A model generated the notes under the pieces. That model had not been told where the DNA came from and did not search any database. It worked only from the letters and a program-made list of their open reading frames with translations. DNA of 64,000 bases from Prauserella shujinwangii (GTDB lineage: Bacteria > Actinomycetota > Actinomycetes > Mycobacteriales > Pseudonocardiaceae). The DNA lies in NCBI RefSeq assembly GCF_003001955.1, contig NZ_PVNH01000010.1, forward strand, positions 186,001 through 250,000, read 5' to 3'. Both the position numbers and the translations under genes were made by a program. Below, piece after piece: positions 57,911 through 64,000 of the stretch; positions within the stretch are counted from its first letter, which is position 1, and every line of letters starts with the position of its first letter.

Positions 57911-58135
57911 TCACCGGGAACGCCGGTAGCTCCAGCCCCTCCGCTGCAGGTCGGCGCCGGTGAGCTGCTGCGGCCTGCCGTGGTTGTCGGTGCCCATCCA
58001 GCGCGGCCTGCCCGACGCGCTCTCCAGGACGTACGGCCTGCCCTGGCTCCACACCACGGTGCACGGTGTGGTCGGCGGGGCCGACGTGGTGGGCTCGCCC
58101 GGGGTCTTCCCGTCTTCGTCCGTTTCCGTACTCAT
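57911..58135 (-). CDS. Small conserved hypothetical protein
   Basis: A 74-residue hydrophilic protein with a Thr/Pro-rich N-terminus and a compact C-terminus (TPCTVVWSQGRPYVLESASG, RWMGTDNHGRPQQLT). No family is recognised. It lies 41 nt before the phosphatidyltransferase gene on the same strand and is likely cotranscribed. The ATG and codon bias support coding. Confidence 0.6.
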   Translation of the reverse strand: MSTETDEDGKTPGEPTTSAPPTTPCTVVWSQGRPYVLESASGRPRWMGTDNHGRPQQLTGADLQRRGWSYRRSR

Positions 58136-58461
58136 CGCTCTCCGTGCTCGATTCGGGTGGTCGTGCGAAAGTCCTGTTCTGCGGGTTGCCGCTGAGCCGG
58201 GACCTACACATGGCCGCTGTCGCGCTCACCGAAAGCATCGGTTCACCGAGCCGAACCGTTAACCCGCACGACGGCGCTTTCACCCGGGTGCGCGCGAGCA
58301 CATTGGGAGAGCTGCTCAACCGTCGTCCACAAAGGACTCCGCGCGCAGCCCCGTTCATCACGGAGAGTGATCACCGGCGATGAGCAGTGCAGGCCACCTT
58401 CACTGCGTTCAGCGCACCGAAGGTGGCCTGCGCTGCCCCGGGGCCGCCCGCGGGGAGGGGC
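58136..58461. other. 326-bp non-coding interval
   Basis: The gap between the small hypothetical gene (start 58135) and the acyl-CoA synthetase gene (end 58462) holds hairpin repeat element B (58384-58436). The rest (58136-58383) presumably carries the promoter for the minus-strand small gene; I saw no clear -35/-10 pair and no ORF with coding character. Confidence 0.6.
58384..58436 (-). repeat. Hairpin repeat element B, after the acyl-CoA synthetase gene
   Basis: 24-nt arms (58384-58407 and 58413-58436) pair with three mismatches around the loop TTCAG. The left arm contains AGGCCACCTTCACTGCG, shared with element C at 63331 except for one flanking base. It starts 25 nt beyond the stop at 58462 (minus strand), consistent with a terminator. 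Confidence 0.72.
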
Positions 58462-60174
58462 TCAGCCCTTGAGGGCCGGGAAGTCCTCCTCGCGGAACTC
58501 CGCGGGCTGCCGGGTCTCCCCCGCGGCCTCCTCCTTGCCGCGCAGCTCCACGCGCCGGATCTTGCCGGAGATCGTCTTGGGCAGCTCGGCGAACTCGAGG
58601 CGCCGGATGCGCTTGTACGGCGCGAGGTGCTCGCGGCAGAACCGCAGGATGCTCTCGGCCGTGCCGGCGTCCGGCTCGTGGCCGCTGGTGAGGACCACGT
58701 ACGCCTTCGGCACCGCCAGCCGGATCGGGTCGGGCGCGGGCACCACGGCCGCCTCGGCCACCGCCTCGTGCTCCAGCAGCACGCTCTCCAGCTCGAACGG
58801 CGAGATCCGGTAGTCGGAGGCCTTGAACACGTCGTCGGTGCGCCCGACGTAGGTGATGTAGCCGTTCTCGTCGATCGAACCGACGTCGCCGGTGTGGTAG
58901 TACCCGCCCGCGAACGCCGCCGCCGTGCGCTCCTCGTCGTCGGTGTAGCCCACCATGAGCCCGGTCGGCCGCCGGGACAGGTCGAGGCAGATCTCGCCCT
59001 CGTCGGCGGGCTGCCCGGTGAGCGGGTCGAGCAGCGTCACCGTGAACCCCGGCACGGCCCGGCCCATCGACCCCGGCTTGACGTGCTGGCCGGGGGTGTT
59101 GGCGATCTGCACGCTGGTCTCGGTCTGGCCGAACCCGTCGCGGATCGTCACGCCCCACGCCTTGCCGATCTGCTCGATCACCTCGGGGTTGAGCGGCTCC
59201 CCCGCGCCGACGACCTTCCTCGGCGGGGTCCGCAGCGCGCCGAGGTCGGCCTGGATGAGCATCCGCCAGACGGTGGGCGGTGCGCAGAAGCTGGTGACGC
59301 CGCAGCGGTCCAGCTGTGCCATGAGGGCCGCCGGGTCGAACCGGGAGTAGTTGTAGAGGAACACCGTCGCCTCGGCGTTCCACGGCGCGAACACGTTGCT
59401 CCAGGCGTGCTTGGCCCAGCCCGGCGAGGAGATGTTGAGGTGCACGTCCCCGGGTTCCAGGCCGATCCAGTACATCGTCGAGAGGTGGCCCACCGGGTAC
59501 GAGGTGTGCGTGTGCTGCACGAGCTTCGGCTTGGCGGTGGTGCCGGAGGTGAAGTACAGCAGCAGCGGGTCGTCCGCGGCGGTCGGGCCGTCGGGCGTGA
59601 AGTCCTCCGCCGCCGAGTACGCGTCCGCGAACGAGCGCCAGCCGTCCACCGGATCGCCCGCGACGATCCGCGTGTAGTCGCCGGGGACGTCGGCGAACTT
59701 CCCGGCGTCGGCGGAGCGGACGACGACGTGCCGGGCGTCGCCGCGCTCCACCCGGTCCCGCAGGTCGGCGGGCCCGAGCAGGGTCGAGGCCGGGATGATC
59801 ACCGCGCCCAGCTTGATCGCGGCGAGGATGGTCTCCCACAGCTCGCCCTGGTTGCCGAGCATGAGGATGAGCCGGTCGCCGCGCCGCACGCCCTGCTCCC
59901 GCAGCCAGTTCGCCACCTGGGCGGACCGGCGGGACATCTCGGGGAAGGTCCAGCGGTTCTCCGAGCCGTCCTCCTCGACGATCCACAGGGCGGGGCGCTC
60001 GGCGTTGGCGGGATCGGCCGCGATGCGGTCGAACCAGTCGAGCGCCCAGTTGAACTCGGTGAACTCCGGCCAGGCGAAGTTCGCGTAGGCGGTGTCGTAG
60101 TCCTCGCGGTGGGCGAGCAGGTAGTCCCGCGCCGCGCGGAACTGCCCGTGGACGTCGGTGGCGCCGTTGCTCAC
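58462..60174 (-). CDS. Acyl-CoA synthetase (AMP-forming), medium-chain type
   Basis: About 570 residues of the ANL superfamily, activating a carboxylic acid to its CoA thioester via an acyl-AMP. The P-loop-like YFTSGTTAKPK (~205), GFGQTET (~340), HTGDV (~430), the hinge region GRTDDVFKASDYRI (~445) and the C-terminal catalytic Lys in ISGKIRRVEL (~540) are all present. GWAKHAWSNVFAPW resembles the medium-chain/benzoate-type AcsM group. GTG 60174 has GAGGAG at normal spacing; GTG 60222 would add 16 residues and overlap the crotonase gene. It probably shares a transcript with that gene. Confidence 0.92.
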   Translation of the reverse strand: MSNGATDVHGQFRAARDYLLAHREDYDTAYANFAWPEFTEFNWALDWFDRIAADPANAERPALWIVEEDGSENRWTFPEMSRRSAQVANWLREQGVRRGDRLILMLGNQGELWETILAAIKLGAVIIPASTLLGPADLRDRVERGDARHVVVRSADAGKFADVPGDYTRIVAGDPVDGWRSFADAYSAAEDFTPDGPTAADDPLLLYFTSGTTAKPKLVQHTHTSYPVGHLSTMYWIGLEPGDVHLNISSPGWAKHAWSNVFAPWNAEATVFLYNYSRFDPAALMAQLDRCGVTSFCAPPTVWRMLIQADLGALRTPPRKVVGAGEPLNPEVIEQIGKAWGVTIRDGFGQTETSVQIANTPGQHVKPGSMGRAVPGFTVTLLDPLTGQPADEGEICLDLSRRPTGLMVGYTDDEERTAAAFAGGYYHTGDVGSIDENGYITYVGRTDDVFKASDYRISPFELESVLLEHEAVAEAAVVPAPDPIRLAVPKAYVVLTSGHEPDAGTAESILRFCREHLAPYKRIRRLEFAELPKTISGKIRRVELRGKEEAAGETRQPAEFREEDFPALKG

Positions 60175-60214
60175 GTTGGTCTCCTCGGTCGGCTGGGTCG
60201 GTGGGGTCGGCGTT

Positions 60215-61057
60215 TCACTCACCCCGGAACACAGGGTCCCGCCGTTCCATGAATGCTTGTACCGCCTCCTGGAGATCCCGGCTCGGCAGGAACGCGGAGT
60301 TCCACGCGGAGACGTACCGCAGACCGGCCGCGACCTGCTGCTCGGTGTTCACCGACAGCACGTCCTTCACGCCCTGCACGACCAGCGGCGGGTTGGCCGC
60401 GATCTCGGCGGCGAGGTCGCGGGCGGCGGCCAGCACGGTCTCCGCGTCCGGGTACACGTCGTTGACCAGGCCGATCCGTTCGGCCCGCGCCGCGTCGATG
60501 TCCTTGCCGGTGAACGCGAGCTCCCGCAGGTGCCCCTCCCCGATGATCGCGCCGAGCCGCTGCAGGCTGCCCAGGTCGGCGACGATCGCGACCTTCACCT
60601 CGCGGACACTGAACTTCGCGTCGGCGCTGGCCAGGCGGATGTCGGCGGCGCTGATCAGGTCCACGCCACCGCCGATGCACCAGCCGGCCACGGCCGCCAC
60701 GACCGGCTTGCGGGTCGCCGCGACCGAGCCGACGGCGTCCTGCAGCCTGCGGACCTCGTCCAGGAACTTCGTCCGGGGCCCGGCCAGCGCCTCACCGCCC
60801 AGGTACTCGGCCCAGCTCGGCATCATCGCGGGCAGGTCGAGGCCGTAGGAGAAGTGGGCGCCACCGCCGGTGAGCACGATCGCCCTGACCTCCGGGTCGT
60901 CGTCCAGGGCGCCGAACACGAGTGGCAGCTCGCGCCAGAAGTCGGGCCCCATGGCGTTGCCCTTGCCCGGGCCGAGCAGCGTCACCTCGGCGACATGCCC
61001 GGTGCGGTCCACCGTCATCGACACCAGGTCGCGCAGGTTGTCGGAGCTTCGAGTCAT
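60215..61057 (-). CDS. Crotonase, dienoyl-CoA isomerase-like
   Basis: A 280-residue enoyl-CoA hydratase/isomerase-fold protein. The oxyanion-hole segments are HFSYGLDL (~62) and AGWCIGGGVDLISAADIRLA (~115). The active-site helix reads REVKVAIVADLGSLQRL: Glu is kept at the first position (RE) while the second acidic position is Asp (ADLG), the pattern of delta3,5-delta2,4-dienoyl-CoA isomerases (ECH1) rather than hydratases. ATG 61057 is favoured; ATG 61066 is possible. The downstream acyl-CoA synthetase gene suggests a role in fatty-acid or aromatic-acid catabolism. Confidence 0.88.
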   Translation of the reverse strand: MTRSSDNLRDLVSMTVDRTGHVAEVTLLGPGKGNAMGPDFWRELPLVFGALDDDPEVRAIVLTGGGAHFSYGLDLPAMMPSWAEYLGGEALAGPRTKFLDEVRRLQDAVGSVAATRKPVVAAVAGWCIGGGVDLISAADIRLASADAKFSVREVKVAIVADLGSLQRLGAIIGEGHLRELAFTGKDIDAARAERIGLVNDVYPDAETVLAAARDLAAEIAANPPLVVQGVKDVLSVNTEQQVAAGLRYVSAWNSAFLPSRDLQEAVQAFMERRDPVFRGE

Positions 61058-61146
61058 GCCTGTCATCCTGACGTACGCCATTGGCGACCTGCCAGCGGCT
61101 ACGGTGAGCGCACGGCTTCCGCCGAGTGGGAAGGACGGTGACCGCG

Positions 61147-62022
61147 ATGAGCAGCCTGCCCGCACCGAACGAGCCGCCGCCCGCACCGGCGCCACCGCGG
61201 GCTTCCCGGGTCCGGCCGCTGGAGCTGGCGGGTGCGTTCACGTGCGGAGGTCACCGCCTCGCCTACACCGAGTACGGGGCGGGCGACGCCGTCGTGGTGC
61301 TCACCCACGGGATCATGTTCAGCCGGCGGATGCACACCCCGCTCGCGCGCGAGCTGGCCGCGGCGGGCTACCGCGTGGTCACCCTCGACCTGCTCGGCCA
61401 CGGCGAGTCGGACCGGCCGCACGACTCGTGGGAGTACTCGATGCCCGCGTTCGCCGAGCAGGCCGTGGCGCTGCTCGACCACCTCGGCGTGGACCGGGCC
61501 GTGGTGGGCGGCACCTCGCTGGGCGCGAACGTGGCGCTGGAGGTCGCGGTGTCGGCGCCGGAGCGGCTGCACGGGATCGTCGTCGAGATGCCCGTGCTGG
61601 ACAACGCGATCGTCGCCGGGTTGCTGACGTTCGGCCCGCTGCTGTTCGCCGCCCGGTTCGTGCCGCTGACCGTGCGCGCGGTCGGGGCGCTCGCCCGCGC
61701 GGTGCCGCGCGGCAGCCAGTGGGTCGACGTCGTCACCGACACCCTCGACCAGGAGCCGTCGGCCATGGCGGCACTGCTGCACGGCGTCCTGTTCGGCCGG
61801 GTGGCGCCGGAGCGGGCCCAGCGCCGCCGGATCACCGTGCCCGCGCTGGTGATCGGGCACGAACGGGATCCGATCCACCCGTTCGGCGACGCCGACACGC
61901 TGGCCGCGGACCTCCCGAGCGCCGAGTTCGTGCGGGCCCGCAGCCCGGTCGAGCTGCGCCTGCAGCCGGACCGGCTGACCGACGAGATCACCGCGTTCGT
62001 CGGCCGCTGCTACGGCCGCTGA
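61147..62022 (+). CDS. Alpha/beta hydrolase
   Basis: A 291-residue hydrolase. The oxyanion motif THGIMFSRRM is near 58, the nucleophile elbow GGTSLGANVAL near 120 (Ser), an acid in HERDPIHP near 240 and a C-terminal region in which the usual His is not obvious (RSPVELRLQPDRL). The first ~25 residues are Pro-rich. It lacks a signal peptide. ATG 61147 is used; in-frame GTGs at 61126 and 61138 lie on the ribosome-binding site. It is divergent from the crotonase gene and overlaps the convergent methyltransferase gene by 13 bp. Confidence 0.85.
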   Translation: MSSLPAPNEPPPAPAPPRASRVRPLELAGAFTCGGHRLAYTEYGAGDAVVVLTHGIMFSRRMHTPLARELAAAGYRVVTLDLLGHGESDRPHDSWEYSMPAFAEQAVALLDHLGVDRAVVGGTSLGANVALEVAVSAPERLHGIVVEMPVLDNAIVAGLLTFGPLLFAARFVPLTVRAVGALARAVPRGSQWVDVVTDTLDQEPSAMAALLHGVLFGRVAPERAQRRRITVPALVIGHERDPIHPFGDADTLAADLPSAEFVRARSPVELRLQPDRLTDEITAFVGRCYGR

Positions 62023-63239
62023 CCGGGCGCCAGCCCCGCGACCGGGCCGATCACGGTCACCGCGGGGGGCCGGATGCCCGCCTCCGCGGCGTCGGCGGCG
62101 ATCTCCTTGAGCGTGGAGCGGACCACCCGCTGGCCGCGCATCGTGCCCTCCTGGATCATCGCGACCGGCGTGCCGGCGGGGCGGCCCGCCGCGAGCAGCG
62201 CGTCGGCGAACTGCCCGATGCGCTCGACGCCCATCATCAGCACGATCGTGCCGCGCATCCGGCCGAGGGCGTCCCAGTCGGTCAGCGACTGCTCGTGACC
62301 GGGCGGGACGTGCCCGGAGACGACCACGACCTCGTGCGCGACGCCACGGTGCGTGACGGGCACGTCGGCCACCGCGGGAACCGCGAAGGCACTGGTGATG
62401 CCGGGCACGATGGTGACCGGCACGCCCGCCTCGGCGCAGGCGAGGACCTCCTCGAACCCCCGTCCGAAGACGTACGGGTCGCCACCCTTGAGCCGGACGA
62501 CGAACCGGCCCGCCCGCGCGTTGTCCACGAGCGCGCTGTTGATCACGTCCTGGCTGGCCGCGCGACCGTACGGGATCTTGGCCGCGTCGATCACCTCGAC
62601 GTGCGGCGGCAGCTCGTCGAGCAGCTCGCGGGGGGCGAGCCGGTCGACCACCACGACGTCGGCCCTGGCGAGCAGCCGCCTGCCGCGCACGGTGATCAGC
62701 TCGGGGTCGCCGGGGCCGCCGCCGACCAGCGCGACGCCGGCCGGTTCACCGGAGGTGTCCAGGTCGGCGCCGGGGTCGGCGACGGTGCCCGCGCGCAGGC
62801 CGTCGAGCAGGTTGTCGCGGACGGTCGCCGAGCGGTGGTGGTTGCCGCCGGACAGCACGCCGACGAGCAGGCCGTCGTGCTCACCAGTGGCGGGGGTGAC
62901 GGCGCTGCCCTCCGCCCCGGCGTCGGCCCGGACGCAGAACACCTTCTCGCGCTCGGCCTCGGCGCAGACGGCGGCGTTGACCGCGGGGTCGTCGGTGCAG
63001 GCCAGGGCGTACCAGGCGCCGGCGAGGTCGCCGTCGGCGTAGCGGCGCCCGTGCCAGGTGATCTCCCCGGCGTCCGCCATCGCGCTCACCGAGGGGGTGG
63101 TGTGCGGGGAGACGAGCTCCACCGCGGCTCCCGCCCGCACGAGCCGGGGCAGCCGCCGCTGGGCGACCGTGCCGCCACCGATCACGACGACCCGCCGCCC
63201 TTCGAGGTCCAGTCCGGCCAGGTAGTGCTCCTCCGCCAT
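62010..63239 (-). CDS. cobA: Uroporphyrinogen-III C-methyltransferase fused to a precorrin-2 dehydrogenase domain
   Basis: A 409-residue CysG-like fusion. The N-terminal Met8-type Rossmann domain (GRRVVVIGGGTVAQRRLPRL, ~14-33; RADAGAEGSAVTPA later) oxidises precorrin-2. The C-terminal SUMT domain (~165-405) has VGGGPGDPELITVRG, VVRLKGGDPYVFGRG and VPGITSAFAVPA, and methylates uroporphyrinogen III with SAM. The product feeds siroheme (sulfite/nitrite reductase) or cobalamin. It is transcribed towards the hydrolase gene and overlaps its end by 13 bp. Confidence 0.93.
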   Translation of the reverse strand: MAEEHYLAGLDLEGRRVVVIGGGTVAQRRLPRLVRAGAAVELVSPHTTPSVSAMADAGEITWHGRRYADGDLAGAWYALACTDDPAVNAAVCAEAEREKVFCVRADAGAEGSAVTPATGEHDGLLVGVLSGGNHHRSATVRDNLLDGLRAGTVADPGADLDTSGEPAGVALVGGGPGDPELITVRGRRLLARADVVVVDRLAPRELLDELPPHVEVIDAAKIPYGRAASQDVINSALVDNARAGRFVVRLKGGDPYVFGRGFEEVLACAEAGVPVTIVPGITSAFAVPAVADVPVTHRGVAHEVVVVSGHVPPGHEQSLTDWDALGRMRGTIVLMMGVERIGQFADALLAAGRPAGTPVAMIQEGTMRGQRVVRSTLKEIAADAAEAGIRPPAVTVIGPVAGLAPGQRP

Positions 63240-63330
63240 GCGCCAAGCATGCCGGGCGGCTCCCGGACCGCCTCGTCAGGGTTGCGGAAGAGTGAGCAGC
63301 TCCTCACTCCCGTGTGCGGGCGGCGGCGCG

Positions 63331-63383
63331 GCAGTGAAGGCCACCTTCACTGCGCTCAACGCACCCAGGGTGGCCTTCACTGC
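63331..63383 (-). repeat. Hairpin repeat element C, after rpsR
   Basis: 24-nt arms (63331-63354 and 63360-63383) pair with four mismatches around the loop CTCAA. The left arm differs from element B by one base (GCAGTGAAGGCC vs GCAGTGCAGGCC). It lies 16 nt beyond the S18 stop (63400, minus strand), fitting a terminator for the ribosomal-protein operon. Confidence 0.72.
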
Positions 63384-63399
63384 CGCCGGCGACGTCCGG

Positions 63400-63651
63400 T
63401 CAGCCGCCGCGCTTCGGGGTGGGGTACGGCAGCAGGGCCATCTCCCTGGCGTTCTTGATCGCCACGGCGACCTCCCGCTGCTGCCGGGGCGTGAGCCCGG
63501 TGACGCGCCGGGCGCGGATCTTCCCCCGGTCGGAGAGGAACGTGCGCAGCAGCGCGACGTCCTTCCAGTCGACCTCCTCGATCCCGGCCGCGTGCAGCGG
63601 GTTGCGCTTGCGGCGGACCGGCCGGTACGGCTTCGGCATGTCGCTGCTCAC
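63400..63651 (-). CDS. rpsR: 30S ribosomal protein S18, cysteine-free paralogue
   Basis: An 83-residue S18. [26 protein letters not shown] and [20 protein letters not shown]-type segments are canonical. The zinc-type N-terminal cysteines are absent, marking the C-minus paralogue expressed under zinc limitation in mycobacteria and streptomycetes. It overlaps rpsN by 4 nt. The operon order L33-S14-S18 matches the Zur-controlled alternative ribosomal-protein operon; the Zur box would be upstream, outside the window. Confidence 0.95.
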   Translation of the reverse strand: MSSDMPKPYRPVRRKRNPLHAAGIEEVDWKDVALLRTFLSDRGKIRARRVTGLTPRQQREVAVAIKNAREMALLPYPTPKRGG

Positions 63652-63953
63652 CAGCTCGACTTCGTGACGCCGGGCAGTTCGCCGCGGTGGGCCATCTCCC
63701 GCAGCCGGATCCGGGAGAGCCCGAACGCGCGGAAGTACCCGCGCGGCCGCCCGTCGACGGCGTCGCGGTTGCGCAGCCGGGTCGGGCTGGAGTCGCGCGG
63801 CAAGGCCTGCAGCGCGGACACCGCGGCCGCTCGCTCGTCCCCGGTGGAGCGCGGCGAGCGGATCACCGCCTTCAGCTCCGCCCTGCGCTCGGCGTGCCGG
63901 GCCACCAGCACCCGCCGCCGGGCGTCCTGCGCGATCTTGGACTTCTTCGCCAT
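63648..63953 (-). CDS. rpsN: 30S ribosomal protein S14, zinc-independent form
   Basis: A 101-residue S14 with [25 protein letters not shown]-type opening and the ending [25 protein letters not shown]. The zinc-type S14 is ~61 residues with two CxxC pairs; this longer form has none ([14 protein letters not shown] occupies the site), so it needs no zinc. The ATG overlaps the L33 stop by 1 nt (TGATG). Confidence 0.96.
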   Translation of the reverse strand: MAKKSKIAQDARRRVLVARHAERRAELKAVIRSPRSTGDERAAAVSALQALPRDSSPTRLRNRDAVDGRPRGYFRAFGLSRIRLREMAHRGELPGVTKSSW

Positions 63954-64000
63954 CAGCGCTCCTCCCGGTACTCGACGTGCCTGCGGACCACCGGGTCGTA
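63953..64000 (-). CDS. rpmG: 50S ribosomal protein L33, C-terminal fragment (cut by window)
   Basis: The visible codons read [15 protein letters not shown] then TGA, the standard end of the cysteine-free bacterial L33. The 5' part lies beyond position 64000. It is coupled to rpsN through TGATG. L28 (rpmB) would be expected further upstream by analogy with mycobacteria. Confidence 0.85.
   Translation of the reverse strand, partial: YDPVVRRHVEYREER

Overview
The window is high-GC, gene-dense DNA with many GTG starts and frequent 1-4 nt gene overlaps. It looks like the chromosome of an actinomycete of the Pseudonocardiaceae type (Amycolatopsis, Prauserella or Saccharomonospora relatives). Supporting evidence is mycothiol (mshC), ergothioneine (egtABCD), a deazaflavin/F420-type oxidoreductase, an InhA-type enoyl reductase, an actinobacterial ferrochelatase, GarA, and gene orders recalled from mycobacteria. 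The family assignment is inference. I saw no rRNA, tRNA, CRISPR array, insertion sequence, prophage or origin.

Region 1 (1-8401): the end of mshC, a TetR/P450 divergent pair with a readable promoter-operator, a subtilisin-like protease followed by a small I9-inhibitor-like protein, an ATPase/VWA pair, and a conserved hypothetical. Region 2 (8462-27072) resembles the M. tuberculosis Rv1474c-Rv1485 neighbourhood: fabG-inhA-hemH, a MoxR/DUF58/VWA operon, a RipA-like NlpC/P60 peptidase and aconitase. It is interrupted by a two-component system with a TAXI-type lipoprotein, a thioesterase and trmL. Region 3 (27206-36023): a TetR-controlled MmpL exporter, a secreted tripeptidyl-aminopeptidase-like hydrolase, an F420-type oxidoreductase, and the egtA-B-C-D operon without egtE.

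Region 4 (36137-48381): a LysR/amino-acid-dehydrogenase pair, the likely aconitase repressor AcnR about 13 kb from acn, a pair of CNNM/CBS membrane proteins, an MFS transporter overlapping an XRE regulator, a SnoaL-like protein, and a GntR(YtrA)-ABC exporter operon. Region 5 (48400-58135): gcvP behind a tandem glycine riboswitch, a MarR/MFS pair, and a block resembling M. tuberculosis Rv1822-Rv1832 (two MerR regulators, DUF151 nuclease, garA, gcvH, a CDP-alcohol phosphatidyltransferase). Region 6 (58462-64000): an acyl-CoA synthetase/crotonase pair, an alpha/beta hydrolase, a fused siroheme/cobalamin methyltransferase, and the end of an operon of cysteine-free ribosomal protein paralogues (L33, S14, S18).

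The most informative regulatory observations are: two sites matching the corynebacterial AcnR operator, one over the acn -10 box and one before acnR; several regulator-proximal inverted repeats placed on or near promoters; a family of three long intergenic hairpins sharing a GTGCG-loop-CGCAC centre and lying 15-25 nt after stop codons; and a 42-nt perfect palindrome over a stop codon.
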